DNA of 64,000 nucleotides, taken from positions 4,640,001 to 4,704,000 of the forward strand of contig NZ_CP061080.1 of NCBI RefSeq assembly GCF_014495845.1, in the 5' to 3' direction. The DNA comes from Aquibium microcysteis (lineage in GTDB: Bacteria > Pseudomonadota > Alphaproteobacteria > Rhizobiales > Rhizobiaceae). A program made the position numbers and the translations under genes. Below are positions 9,924 through 18,846 of this stretch, in pieces (the stretch's first letter is position 1; every line of letters starts with the position of its first letter). The notes beneath the pieces were generated by a model. It searched no databases. It was not told the origin of the DNA and saw only the letters and a list, made by a program, of their open reading frames with translations.

Positions 9924-9939
9924 CTGAATGAATGTTCAA
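9924..9939 (-). promoter_or_regulatory. Predicted BetI-type operator 1
   Basis: Read on the minus strand the site is TTGAACATTCATTCAG, an imperfect dyad (TTGAA-N6-TTCAG). It shares TTGAAC-N3-CATTCA with the sites at 16699 and 22481 and lies in the 191 bp divergent promoter region between the FAD-oxidoreductase operon and the methyltransferase-TetR genes. It could control both directions and give autoregulation of the TetR gene. Confidence 0.65.
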
Positions 9940-10032
9940 CAAACGAGGTTGCGTTTCTGCCGATGTTCGTTACGCTTTCCGTCGCCGGCCACGAACGGCC
10001 GGGTGACATCCGCGCGCTCGGAAAGGCTGACG

Positions 10033-10836
10033 ATGCACGGCGCCCGCGAAGACGAACCGCACGGCGGACCAGAATATGACGACGCCGCCATCCGCTTCCT
10101 CGAAGCGCTCTGGGGCGAAGGCTATCTGTCGCCGGGCGGACCCGAGGAGGTCGACCGCGTTCTGTCCGGCCTCTCGCTCATGGGGCGGACAGTGCTGGAC
10201 GTCGGCTGCGGCTCCGGCGGCATCACCCTGCATCTGGTCGAGCGGCATGGCGCGTCGCATGCCACGGGCTTCGACGTCGAGGCCCCGGTCATCCTCGCGG
10301 CGCGCCGGCGCGCCTGGGAGCGCGGACTGTCGCAGCGCGTCGACTTCGTCCAGGCGCCGCCGGGTCGCCTGCCGTTCCGCGACGAGAGCTTCGACGTCGT
10401 TTTTTCCAAGGACGCGCTGCTGCACGTGCCCGACAAGGACGCGCTGTTTTCCGATCTCTGGCGCGTGCTGAAGCCGGGCGGCCAGCTGGCCGCCAGCGAC
10501 TGGATGATCGGACATGACGGCGAGCCGAGCGACGACATGAAGGCCTATGTCGCGGCCGAGGGACTGAGCTTCGCCATGGTCTCGCCCGCCCGGACCCGCG
10601 CGGCGATGGAGAAGGCCGGGTTCGTCGACGTCTACACCGTCGACCGGAACCCCTGGTACCGCGAGGTTGCCCGAACGGAACTGGAGCGCCTGAAGGGACC
10701 GCTCTACGCGCGCTGCGCCGCGGCGGTGGGCGAGGCCTATGTCGACAGGAACATCCGCACCTGGGAAGCCATGCAGAAGGTTCTTGACTCGGGCGAACAC
10801 CGTCCCACTCATCTGCGGGGAAGGAAGCCGGGATAG
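10033..10836 (+). CDS. SAM-dependent methyltransferase, phosphoethanolamine N-methyltransferase-like
   Basis: 267 residues. Class I Rossmann methyltransferase: motif [11 protein letters not shown] (about 54-63), acidic GFDVEAP after strand 2, [15 protein letters not shown] as motif IV/post-IV and [12 protein letters not shown]. The stretch after that ([38 protein letters not shown]) resembles plant and nematode phosphoethanolamine N-methyltransferases, which build phosphocholine. The ATG at 10033 follows GAAAGGCTGACG. It is divergent from the oxidoreductase operon and precedes the TetR gene. The substrate could equally be another small amine; assignment to the PMT group rests on remembered motifs. 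Confidence 0.78.
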   Translation: MHGAREDEPHGGPEYDDAAIRFLEALWGEGYLSPGGPEEVDRVLSGLSLMGRTVLDVGCGSGGITLHLVERHGASHATGFDVEAPVILAARRRAWERGLSQRVDFVQAPPGRLPFRDESFDVVFSKDALLHVPDKDALFSDLWRVLKPGGQLAASDWMIGHDGEPSDDMKAYVAAEGLSFAMVSPARTRAAMEKAGFVDVYTVDRNPWYREVARTELERLKGPLYARCAAAVGEAYVDRNIRTWEAMQKVLDSGEHRPTHLRGRKPG

Positions 10837-10868
10837 TGCTGGATCTTCCACGGGAGAAAACGGTTCTC

Positions 10869-11546
10869 ATGTCCGAAAGCGTCATCGCCGATCGGGGACC
10901 CGACGGCGACCGGAAGGGCCGCAAGGCCTCGCGCGAAGTCCGCCGCCAGCAACTCGTCGACGCGACCATCGATTCGCTCGCGCGCCGCGGCTATGCCGAG
11001 ACGACGCTGGCCGACGTCGCCGACGGGGCAGGCCTCTCGCGCGGCATCGTCAACTTCCATTTCGAGAGCAAGGAGAAGCTCCTCGTCGCCACGCTGCAGT
11101 TCATGGCGGAGGAGTATGCCGCACACTGGCGCGGCGCGCTGGACAAGGCGGGCGACGATCCCGCCAGCCAGCTGTGGGCATTGTGTGCGGCCGATTTCGA
11201 CCGCGCCATCTGCAACAAGCGCAAGCTGGCCGCCTGGTGCGCCTTCTGGGGAGAGGCGAAGTCGCGCCCGACCTACCAGGCACTGTGCGGCGGTCGCGAC
11301 CAAGCCTATCACGACGTGATGGTGGACGTCTGCACGCGGCTGAAGGCCGAGGGGCGCTATCCGATCGATCCGCAGGCGAGCGCGCTGGCCATCAACGCCC
11401 TGCTGGAAGGCTTGTGGCTGCGCCTCATGCTCGCCGCCGACGAGGTGTCGCGCGACACCGCCTTCGCTTCGGCGGCCGAATTGCTGGCGGCGCTGTTTCC
11501 GCGGCACTTCGTGCGGGGCACGGGCGGCACGATCACGAAGGCATGA
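10869..11546 (+). CDS. TetR family transcriptional regulator, BetI-like
   Basis: 225 residues from the ATG at 10869 (GGGAG upstream); a GTG at 10836 that overlaps the methyltransferase stop (TAGTG) is an alternative. The N-terminal HTH spans about residues 14-60 (RREQL-type helix 1, ADVADGAGLSRGIVNFHFESKEKLL). The C-terminal ligand domain carries the Trp/Phe-rich WCAFWGEAKSRPTY block typical of BetI, the choline-responsive repressor. Three BetI-type dyads in the window (9924, 16699, 22481) are the likely targets. The gene lies between a choline-type methyltransferase and an amine-binding protein gene, so the inducer is probably the cluster's quaternary or methylated amine; that part is inference. 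Confidence 0.88.
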   Translation: MSESVIADRGPDGDRKGRKASREVRRQQLVDATIDSLARRGYAETTLADVADGAGLSRGIVNFHFESKEKLLVATLQFMAEEYAAHWRGALDKAGDDPASQLWALCAADFDRAICNKRKLAAWCAFWGEAKSRPTYQALCGGRDQAYHDVMVDVCTRLKAEGRYPIDPQASALAINALLEGLWLRLMLAADEVSRDTAFASAAELLAALFPRHFVRGTGGTITKA

Positions 11547-11575
11547 CGATGAGAAAACGATGGGAGCACGCAGTC

Positions 11576-12667
11576 ATGAAGACATTCAGGCAAATCTTGC
11601 AACGGACCGTCGCCATGGCGCTCGTCGGAGCGGTGGCGGGACTCTCCGCCGCGCCGGCTTTCGCGGAGGACGGTGATCTCGTCGTCTTCGACTGGTCGGG
11701 CTACGAGGAGCCGGCCTTCCACCCGCGCTACGTCGAGAAGCACGGCGATTCGCCGACCTTCACCTTCTTCGGCGACGAAGACGAAGCCTTCGAGAAGCTG
11801 CGCTCCGGCTTCAAGGCGGATCTCGGCCATCCCTGCTCCCAGAGCGTGGTCAAGTGGCGCGACGCCGGCCTCCTGCAGCCGCTCGACACGTCCCGTATCG
11901 AAGGCTGGAACGATTTGTTGCCGGGCATCATGGCGATGAAGGACCTGGCGACCACGGCGGACGGAACCGCCTGGTTCATGCCCTGGGACTGGGGTAACAC
12001 CTCGCTCACCTACAACACCGAGAAGATCGCGGCCGAGGACGTCACCTCTCTGAAGGCCTTCGCCGACCCGAAATTCAAGGACCGCGTTTCGCTGCCCATC
12101 AATGTCGACGATGCCTTCGCGCTGGCCGCGCTGGTGATCGGGCTCAAGGACTGGACGCAGATGACCGACGAGCAGTTCGCGGAGGCGGCGGCTTTCCTGC
12201 GCGAGGTGCACAAGAACGTCCGCCTGTACTGGACGGATTCGACCGAGATCGTCCAGGCTCTGGGCGGCGGCGAGGTCGATCTCGCCTGGGCCTGGAACGA
12301 CGCCTCCACGCAGCTCGCCGCCGAGGGCCAGCCGATCGCGTCGAACAAGGATACGGCCGAGGGCATCACGACCTGGGTCTGCGGCTACGTCCTGCTGAAG
12401 GACGCGCCCGGCAGTATCGACAAGGCCTACGACTTCCTGAGTGCCGTCAACGCCGACCCCGAAGTCGCGAAGTACATCGTCAACGACTGGGGCTACGGCC
12501 ACGCCAATGCGAAGTCGATGGCCGCCGTCGATCCCGCGGTGCTGGCGGCGAAGGGCTATGAGGACGTGGAGAAGTTCGTCGACAAGACGCTGTTCCAGTC
12601 GCCGGTGCCGCCAGAACTGAAGCTGCGCATGATCGACGAGTTCGAGAAGATCAAGGCCGGCTACTGA
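11576..12667 (+). CDS. Periplasmic solute-binding protein, PotD/PotF type (polyamine or amine ABC transporter)
   Basis: 363 residues. The Sec signal peptide is clear (MKTFRQILQRT, hydrophobic core, cleavage after AFA near residue 30). GGGAG lies 9 bp before the ATG at 11576; upstream ATGs at 11543 and 11549 are less well placed. The mature protein starts DLVVFDWSGYEEPAF, a PotD-like opening, and has AWFMPWDWGNTSLTYN and GEVDLAWAWNDAS, aromatic-rich segments that could form a cage for a cationic amine. It runs tail to tail with the matching ATPase and permease genes on the other strand, and 29 bp after the TetR gene. The exact ligand cannot be read from sequence. Confidence 0.86.
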   Translation: MKTFRQILQRTVAMALVGAVAGLSAAPAFAEDGDLVVFDWSGYEEPAFHPRYVEKHGDSPTFTFFGDEDEAFEKLRSGFKADLGHPCSQSVVKWRDAGLLQPLDTSRIEGWNDLLPGIMAMKDLATTADGTAWFMPWDWGNTSLTYNTEKIAAEDVTSLKAFADPKFKDRVSLPINVDDAFALAALVIGLKDWTQMTDEQFAEAAAFLREVHKNVRLYWTDSTEIVQALGGGEVDLAWAWNDASTQLAAEGQPIASNKDTAEGITTWVCGYVLLKDAPGSIDKAYDFLSAVNADPEVAKYIVNDWGYGHANAKSMAAVDPAVLAAKGYEDVEKFVDKTLFQSPVPPELKLRMIDEFEKIKAGY

Positions 12668-12675
12668 CCGCCGGA

Positions 12676-12697
12676 GGCCGGGGCTCAGGCTCCGGCC
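12676..12697. terminator. Bidirectional stem-loop between convergent genes
   Basis: GGCCGGGGC and GGCTCCGGCC pair into a 9 bp stem with one G-T pair and a short loop, exactly between the binding-protein gene and the convergent truncated ATPase gene (and over the latter's stop codon). No clear T-run follows, so efficiency is uncertain. Confidence 0.5.
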
Positions 12698-13620
12698 AGG
12701 GCCGCCGGGACCTCTGTCGACGGCCCACGCACGGCGCCGTCGGCGTGCTCCATGCGCCGGCCGTCGGCGCCGAAGACGTGGAGACGTTCGCCCGGCACGC
12801 CGATGCGGATGCGGTCCCCCGGCAGGGCGGTCGCACGTCCCTGCACGCGCACGACGATACCGGCACCGCCCGCCCTGCCATGCAGGAAGCTCTCCGCACC
12901 GACCCGCTCGACGACGACCACGTCGAAATCCAGGTCGAGGGCGTCAGTGCCCCCGATCACCACGTCTTCGGGCCGGAAACCGAGCTTCGCCGCCTTGTCC
13001 CGCGGAAGGCGACCGGCCGGCAGGGCCGATCCGTCGGGAAGCCGGTAGCCGTCGGCCGAAGGGGTGAGCGGGAGGAGATTCATCGGAGGCGCGCCGATGA
13101 AGCTCGCCACGAAGGTGCTGGCGGGCTCCTCGTAAACGTCGAGCGGCGCGCCGATCTGCTCGACCAGTCCGCCGTTCATGACCACGAGCGTGTCGGCAAA
13201 CGTCATGGCCTCCAGCTGGTCGTGCGTCACATAGACCGAGGTCACGCCGAGCGAGCGCTGCAGCGCCTTGATCTCGACGCGCATCTGGCCGCGAAGCTTG
13301 GCGTCGAGATTCGACAGCGGCTCGTCGAACAGGAAGACCTTCGGGCTGCGCACGATCGCCCGGCCCATGGCGACACGCTGGCGCTGGCCGCCGGAGAGCG
13401 CGCGCGGCTTGCGGTCGAGCAGGGCGCCGATCTCCAGGATCTCCGCCGCCTTCCTGACCCGCATGTCGATCTCGTCGCGCTTCATGCCGCGGTTGCGCAG
13501 GCCATAGGAGAGATCCTCGTAGACCGTCATGTGCGGATAGAGCGCATGGTTCTGGAACACCATGGCGATGTCGCGTTCGGCCGGGTCGATCTCGTTGACC
13601 ACGCGATCGCCGAGCTTCAC
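12685..13620 (-). pseudogene. ABC transporter ATPase (UgpC/PotA type), N-terminally truncated, no Walker A
   Basis: A 311-residue frame with most of an UgpC/MalK-like ATPase: Q-loop [12 protein letters not shown], signature [14 protein letters not shown], Walker [19 protein letters not shown]-loop VTHDQ and a C-terminal TOBE-like domain. The first 60-70 residues, including Walker A, are gone. Upstream of the GTG at 13620 the frame stays open to the end of the intact ATPase gene, and a ghost of the lost part can be read: [13 protein letters not shown] where GCGKSTLL is expected. The neighbouring complete ATPase at 13735 could serve the transporter alone. Most likely a decayed duplicate; a catalytically dead partner subunit is possible because the rest of the frame is intact. 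Confidence 0.7.
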
Positions 13621-13734
13621 GCTGCCGGAGGATATGGTCTGATCGGGATCGGTGCCGCACGAAATTAGCCGGTTAAGCAGAGCCGGCGCGGTGCAGTCGA
13701 CGGGGGCGTGGGGTCGCGGGCAGCGAAACGCTTC

Positions 13735-14823
13735 TCAGTCGGCCATCGCCACCAGCGCGTCGGGTTCGAAGGCGATGCGGATCGCCGCGCCGACGGGGAT
13801 GTCGTCGGCGCCGAAGTCATTGGTCTCCGTCACCGACAGCGGCGCGTCCATGCCGGGAATGCCGACGACGAGGTGGGTGATCTCGCCGAAGTAATGCCTG
13901 TCGACGACCGTGCCGGTCAGTTCATGCCGTGCGGTTTCCCCATCCCAGAGGACGCGCAGCCTTTCGGGCCGGATGCCGATCGTCACGGAGCCGCCCTTGC
14001 CCGACCAGTGCGCCGGCCGCTGCGTCGTCACGCGGCCGAAGCCCGTGGTCTCGACCTCGATCGCGGTTCCGGTCTCGGCGACGAGCCGGGCTTCGATGAA
14101 GTTCATGCCGCCGAGGAAATCGGCGACCTGGCGGTTCACCGGACGCTGGTAGATGTCCTTCGGCGCTGCCACCTGGGCGATCCTGCCGCCGAACATCACC
14201 GCGATCCGGTCGGACATGGCCAGAGCCTCGTACTGGTCGTGCGTGACGAGGACGAAGGTGATGCCGACCGCCTTCTGCAGGCTGCGCAGCTCCACCTGCA
14301 TCTGCTCGCGCAGCTTCTTGTCGAGTGCGGAGAGCGGCTCGTCGAGCAGCAGCACCTTCGGGCGCATGACGAGGGCACGCGCCAGCGCCACGCGCTGCCG
14401 CTGGCCACCGGACAGTTCGGTGGAGCGCCGCTTGCCGAGGCCCTTCAGGGAGACCTGCGCCAAGGCCTCTTCGATGCGGCGTTCCTCCTCGGCCCTGCCA
14501 AGCTTCAGCCGCTTCAGCCCGTAGGCGACGTTCTGCTCGACGTCGAGGTGGGGGAAGATCGCATAGCTCTGGAACACCATGTTGGTGGGCCGGCGGTTGG
14601 CGGGAATGCCGAGCATCGGCTGTCCGTCGATGGCGATGGTGCCGCTGGTGGGGGCGTCGAACCCGCCGATCATGCGCAGGAGGGTCGTCTTTCCGCAGCC
14701 GGACGGGCCGAGCAGCGAAAAGAACTCGCCTGCGCGGATGGAGAGGCTCGCATCGTCGAGCGCCTTGAACTCGCCATAGGCCCGCGTGACGCTGGCGATC
14801 TCGATCATCGGCCTGTCAGGCAA
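13735..14823 (-). CDS. ABC transporter ATP-binding protein, PotA type
   Basis: 362 residues, the usual PotA length. Walker A LLGPSGCGKTT near residue 40, Q-loop MVFQSYAIFPHL, signature [15 protein letters not shown], Walker B VLLLDEPLSALD, H-loop VTHDQYEA, then a C-terminal TOBE regulatory domain (MNFIEARLVAE, IGIRPERLRV). It energises uptake with the two permeases upstream, whose last gene it overlaps by 8 bp. The stop codon is followed directly by the truncated second ATPase. Substrate class (polyamine or related cation) is inferred from the PotD-like binding protein. Confidence 0.9.
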   Translation of the reverse strand: MPDRPMIEIASVTRAYGEFKALDDASLSIRAGEFFSLLGPSGCGKTTLLRMIGGFDAPTSGTIAIDGQPMLGIPANRRPTNMVFQSYAIFPHLDVEQNVAYGLKRLKLGRAEEERRIEEALAQVSLKGLGKRRSTELSGGQRQRVALARALVMRPKVLLLDEPLSALDKKLREQMQVELRSLQKAVGITFVLVTHDQYEALAMSDRIAVMFGGRIAQVAAPKDIYQRPVNRQVADFLGGMNFIEARLVAETGTAIEVETTGFGRVTTQRPAHWSGKGGSVTIGIRPERLRVLWDGETARHELTGTVVDRHYFGEITHLVVGIPGMDAPLSVTETNDFGADDIPVGAAIRIAFEPDALVAMAD

Positions 14824-15640
14824 GGATTCCTCCGTCGACGTTGGCCCGCCGCGCGGCGCGGCGGCGGTAGATCTCGGCGATCGTCAGCAGGATGAAGGAC
14901 AGGATGAGCATGATGGTGCCGAGCGCCAGCACGCCCGGAAGCCGCGCGGCGAAGCGCAACTGGCCCCAGATGTAGACCGGGAGCGTCGATTCGGTGCCCG
15001 TCAGGAAGAAGGCGAGGATGAACTCGTCGAGCGAGATGATGAAGGAGACGAGCAGGCTCGACACGATGGCCGGCGCCACCATCGGCAGCGTGACACGGCG
15101 GAACGTTCCGAACGCCGTTTCCCCCAGATCCGCCGAAGCCTCCTCCAGGCTGCGGTCGAAGCCTTCGAAGCCGGCGATGAGGACGGTGACCGAATAGGGC
15201 ACGCAGATCAGCACATGGCCGAGAACGACGGAGAGCAGCGAGAGTTCGAGCCCGAGCCGCAGCATCACGAGGAGCAGCGCGACCGCGATGATGATCTCCG
15301 GCAGGACGAGCGGCGCCATGATCAGCCCGCTCATCGCCTTCTGCCCGCGGAACCGGTAGCGCGTGATGGCGCGTGCGGCGCAGATGCCGAGGAGCGTCGA
15401 GGTGACGGCTGCCGCAAGGCCGACCATGGCGCTGTTCTTCGCAGCATCCAGCATGGCCGGTGTGGCGAACAGGCCCGAGTACCATTTCCAGGTAAAGCCT
15501 GAGAGCGGGAAGTTGGGAACGGCGGAATCGTTGAAGGAAAACAGCGGCAGCAGCAGGACCGGCAGATACAGGAACGTGACGTAGAGGGCGACGTAGGCGG
15601 CCAGCCAGTTCACGCCGAGGAAGCGACGCCCACCCCTCAT
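14816..15640 (-). CDS. ABC transporter permease, PotC type
   Basis: 274 residues, about six membrane helices; the first is near VALYVTFLYLPVLLLPLFSF. The EAA loop that docks on the ATPase is EASADLGETAFGTFRRVTLPMVAP. It overlaps the upstream permease gene by 4 bp (ATGA) and the ATPase gene by 8 bp, so all three are translationally coupled. The C-terminus ends in a short basic tail. It pairs with the PotB-type permease to form the membrane channel of the amine importer. Confidence 0.9.
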   Translation of the reverse strand: MRGGRRFLGVNWLAAYVALYVTFLYLPVLLLPLFSFNDSAVPNFPLSGFTWKWYSGLFATPAMLDAAKNSAMVGLAAAVTSTLLGICAARAITRYRFRGQKAMSGLIMAPLVLPEIIIAVALLLVMLRLGLELSLLSVVLGHVLICVPYSVTVLIAGFEGFDRSLEEASADLGETAFGTFRRVTLPMVAPAIVSSLLVSFIISLDEFILAFFLTGTESTLPVYIWGQLRFAARLPGVLALGTIMLILSFILLTIAEIYRRRAARRANVDGGILA

Positions 15641-16536
15641 CGGATCCGCCCCGCCGCCCAGCGCAGCAGCCCGACGCAGGAAACAGCGACCGTGGTGATG
15701 ACGATCATCGTCGTCACCGACAGCGCGGCGCCGAGCGGCCAGTTGGCGCCCTTCTTGAACTGCACCTCGATGGCGCCGGCGATCATGACCCCGTCCTTGC
15801 CGCCGACCAGGCGCGGCGTGACGTAGTCTCCGACCGTCGGGATCATCACGATGATCAGAGCAGCGACGATGCCGGGAACGGTGAGCGGCAGCGTCACCCG
15901 CAGGAAGCGGCGCAGCGGCCCGTCGCCGAGGTCGGTGGCCGCCTCGATGAGCGTCCGGTCGACCTTTTCCAGGGACACGTAGATCGGCAGGATCGCGAAG
16001 ACCGCCCAGGCATGGGTGAGCGTGATCAGGACGGCGTTCGAATTATAGAGGAAGGCGGTCGACGGCTCGTCGATGATGCCTGCCCCGAGCAGCGCCGTGT
16101 TGAGCACGCCGTTGTAGCCGAGGATCACCTTCCACGACATGACCCTGAGCAGGTAGCTGGTCCAGGCCGGAATGGTGATCAGGAACAGCAGCAGGCCCTT
16201 GTAGCGTCCGCCGTGGAAGGAAATGTAGTAGGCCACGGGATAGGCCAGCACCATCGTCAGGAAGGCCACGCTCATCGACAGTGCCAGCGACCGCATCAGA
16301 AGGTCGCGATAGATCGGCTCGGTTAGCGCAATGCGGTAGTTGTCGAGCGTGAAGGTCCGGTCGATCGTCAGGTAGTCCTGGGTCCAGAAGGAATGCGCGA
16401 CCACGACGATGATCGGCGCTGCCAGCATCACCAGCGCGAACAGGAAGGTCGGGCTCATCAGCGCGAGACCCTGGCGCTGCTCCGTGCTCAGGATGGCCGG
16501 GCGGGTCGAAGGCGCACCGTCCACTGCGACGCTCAT
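15637..16536 (-). CDS. ABC transporter permease, PotB type
   Basis: 299 residues with about six membrane helices (first: LMSPTFLFALVMLAAPIIVV). The EAA motif is EAATDLGDGPLRRFLRVTLPL. First gene of the minus-strand transporter operon (permease, permease, ATPase, truncated ATPase). The ATG at 16536 is 163 bp from the BetI-type operator at 16699-16714 in the divergent region shared with the aminotransferase gene, so the TetR protein may control both directions. Confidence 0.9.
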   Translation of the reverse strand: MSVAVDGAPSTRPAILSTEQRQGLALMSPTFLFALVMLAAPIIVVVAHSFWTQDYLTIDRTFTLDNYRIALTEPIYRDLLMRSLALSMSVAFLTMVLAYPVAYYISFHGGRYKGLLLFLITIPAWTSYLLRVMSWKVILGYNGVLNTALLGAGIIDEPSTAFLYNSNAVLITLTHAWAVFAILPIYVSLEKVDRTLIEAATDLGDGPLRRFLRVTLPLTVPGIVAALIIVMIPTVGDYVTPRLVGGKDGVMIAGAIEVQFKKGANWPLGAALSVTTMIVITTVAVSCVGLLRWAAGRIR

Positions 16537-16698
16537 CGCTGTGCTCCGGTCCGGCCGTCCGGCAAGGGCGCGGGACGTGTCGTCACTTGTCCACCCGTCT
16601 GTCCACCCGCGGATCGCACCGGTCCCTGTCGCCGGTACCCGTCTCAGAACATGCGCTCATGGCCGGATTGAAATCAAGCGCTAATTCTGGGATATTGA

Positions 16699-16714
16699 TT
16701 GAACGGACATTCAG
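16699..16714 (+). promoter_or_regulatory. Predicted BetI-type operator 2
   Basis: TTGAACGGACATTCAG, flanked by TATTGA, matches the sites at 9924 (minus strand) and 22481 in TTGAAC and CATTCA. It lies in the 262 bp divergent region between the permease operon and the aminotransferase gene, 85 bp before the latter's ATG. The central three bases differ from the other sites, so binding may be weaker. Confidence 0.6.
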
Positions 16715-16798
16715 AACAGCGACGAAAACCGTCGCGGTTCCGGGGCGTTGGGCAGACTGTCCGGCGGGATCGGGACGAACGGACAGCGAGGACGAAAA

Positions 16799-18211
16799 AT
16801 GGCGGCGATCAAGAAGCCGGCTGACCAGGCGGGCGATCCGGCGCCCGGCCGCTTCCAGGATGCCGAGCGCCACCTGATCCAGCCCTGGCCCTTCGCCGGC
16901 ACGATCGGCAACGAGGCGCGTACTCCCATCCGCAGCGCAGACGGCGTCTACATCACCGACGGCCAGGGGCGCCGGCTGATCGACGGCCCGGCCGGGATGT
17001 GGTGCGTCAATCTCGGTCACCGCCGCGAGGAACTCGCCCGCGTCATGGCGGAGCAGGCGATGGAACTCTCCTACAACACGCCCTGGTACACGATGAGTGA
17101 TCCCTCCGTCGTGCTCGCGAAGCGGCTGGCCGCCCATGCGCCGGGCGACCTCGAGCATGTGTTCTTCACGACGGGTGGTTCCTCCGCCGTCGAGACGGCA
17201 CTGCGCTTCACGCAGTTCTACAACAACGTTCGCGGCCGGCCGGACAAGAAGATGATCCTGTCGCGCGGCGGCGCCTATCACGGTTCGACCTACCTCTCCG
17301 CCTCGCTGAACGGCCGACCGCGCGACCGCGACTGGATGGACGGAGCAGACGACCTCGTCGTCAAGCTGTCCTGCCCCGATCCCTTCCGCCGGCCGGCGGG
17401 GATGACGCTCGCCGGCTTCACCAACTTCCTCGTCGACGAGTTCAGCGATACGATCGACCGGATCGGCGGGGACCGCATAGGCGCCTTCGTCGCCGAGCCG
17501 ATCCAGGCGTCCGGCGGGGTGATCGTGCCGCCGCCGGGCTATCTTCCGCGCATTCGCGATCTCTGCCGCGACAACGACATCCTCTACGTCTCCGACGAGG
17601 TCGTGACCGCCTTCGGGAGGCTGGGCGAGGTGTTCGCCTCGGGCGACCTGTTCGGCATCGAGCCGGACATGATCACCTTCGCCAAGGGCGTGACCTCCGG
17701 CTATTTTCCGCTTGGCGGCGTGATGATTTCGGCGCGGCTGACCGAGGACCTGCGGCGGTCCAACCATCCGCAGGCCATGTTCGGCCACGGCTATACCTAT
17801 TCCAGCCATCCGATCGGCTGCGCCGTGGCGCTCAAGAATCTCGACCTGCTGGAGGACGGCGGGCTCGACCACGCGCGCGCGGTCGCGCCCTATTTCCAGG
17901 CGCGGCTGAAGACGCTGGAGGACCTGCCGCTGGTGGGCGAGGTACGCGGTGCCGGACTGATGGCCTGCGTCGAGTGCGTCGCCGATCGCGAGAGCAGGAA
18001 CCCGCTGGCGCTGGACAACGCGGTCGGCAGGCGCATCGACGCCCATTGCCACGAGCTCGGGCTGCTGGTTCGGCCGCTGATCAACATGTGCGTGATGAGC
18101 CCGCCGCTGGTCATCACCCGCGACCAGATCGACGACATGGTCGCCATCCTGCGCGAAGGCATCGCACGCACGATGGACGATTTGCGACGCGAAGGGCTGT
18201 GGCGGGGGTGA
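16799..18211 (+). CDS. Class III PLP-dependent aminotransferase (omega-amine:pyruvate type)
   Basis: 470 residues from the ATG at 16799 (GAGGACGAAAA upstream). Fold-type I, class III aminotransferase: FTTGGSSAVETALRF (PLP-phosphate loop), RGGAYHGST, the Asp of YVSDEVVTAFGR and PLP lysine Lys296 in ITFAKGVTSGYFPLGG. Relatives use omega-amino acids, putrescine or similar diamines as donors and pyruvate or 2-oxoglutarate as acceptor. Divergent from the PotB/PotC/PotA operon and probably under the same BetI-type repressor through the site at 16699. A role in deaminating the imported amine or its breakdown product is inference. Confidence 0.88.
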   Translation: MAAIKKPADQAGDPAPGRFQDAERHLIQPWPFAGTIGNEARTPIRSADGVYITDGQGRRLIDGPAGMWCVNLGHRREELARVMAEQAMELSYNTPWYTMSDPSVVLAKRLAAHAPGDLEHVFFTTGGSSAVETALRFTQFYNNVRGRPDKKMILSRGGAYHGSTYLSASLNGRPRDRDWMDGADDLVVKLSCPDPFRRPAGMTLAGFTNFLVDEFSDTIDRIGGDRIGAFVAEPIQASGGVIVPPPGYLPRIRDLCRDNDILYVSDEVVTAFGRLGEVFASGDLFGIEPDMITFAKGVTSGYFPLGGVMISARLTEDLRRSNHPQAMFGHGYTYSSHPIGCAVALKNLDLLEDGGLDHARAVAPYFQARLKTLEDLPLVGEVRGAGLMACVECVADRESRNPLALDNAVGRRIDAHCHELGLLVRPLINMCVMSPPLVITRDQIDDMVAILREGIARTMDDLRREGLWRG

Positions 18212-18315
18212 ACGTCTTCCCGGGCGGAACGGTCGGGGGAGACGTCGTCCCGCGGACTTGACCCCGCAGGGCGGGCGCGTTTTCGTTCCGCGAACGGCTT
18301 CGGAGGAGATGTCGC

Positions 18316-18720
18316 ATGGAGGGGTTCACCGGCGGTTGCCTGTGCGGCGACGTCCGCTTCGTGGCGTCCGGCCGGCCCGGTCGGATCGGCATCTGCCATT
18401 GTCTCGATTGCCGCAAGCATCACGGAGCGCTTTTCTACGCCGCCGCGATCTTCGCAGCGGAATCGGTGACGATCGAAGGCGAGACGCGGGACTATGCGGG
18501 GCGCAACTTCTGTCCCCGCTGCGGCTCCTCGGTCTTCGCCCGCAGCGGGGACGAGATCGAAGTGCATCTCGGGTCGCTCGACGCGCCTGACCAGCTGACG
18601 CCGACCTACGAAAGCTGGGTCGTGCGACGCGAATCCTGGCTGCCGCCGTTTCCCTGGATGCAGCGATACGAGCGCGACCGCGACGATGCCCGTGGGTCGG
18701 AGCGCGCCAGCGAGGTCTAG
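18316..18720 (+). CDS. GFA family zinc protein (glutathione-dependent formaldehyde-activating enzyme-like)
   Basis: 134 residues with the complete zinc-ligand set of the GFA/CENP-V fold: GGCLCGDVRF at the N-terminus, CHCLDCRKHHG, and FCPRCGSSVF. Proteins of this fold were first described as speeding the addition of formaldehyde to glutathione, although many members have other or unknown roles. Oxidative demethylation of methylated amines by the neighbouring FAD and Rieske enzymes would release formaldehyde, so a detoxifying role fits; this is inference. A 104 bp gap separates it from the aminotransferase; GGAGGAG (18302-18307 area) precedes the ATG. Confidence 0.85.
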   Translation: MEGFTGGCLCGDVRFVASGRPGRIGICHCLDCRKHHGALFYAAAIFAAESVTIEGETRDYAGRNFCPRCGSSVFARSGDEIEVHLGSLDAPDQLTPTYESWVVRRESWLPPFPWMQRYERDRDDARGSERASEV

Positions 18721-18846
18721 GGCGCCGGCAGGCGGGGCACGCCACCGCACAAGCCTGCTCGCTGGCTAGTGTTCCACGTGAGTCTCGGCGGTCCGTCCGA
18801 AGGAGAGCACCCGGCGTCCCGAGTAACGAGACAACTGGCCGGCCGA

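Noticed and set aside
10739..11575. Long N-terminal extension of the binding-protein frame across the TetR gene
   Set aside because: It is out-of-frame translation of the TetR gene; the signal peptide begins at ATG 11576.
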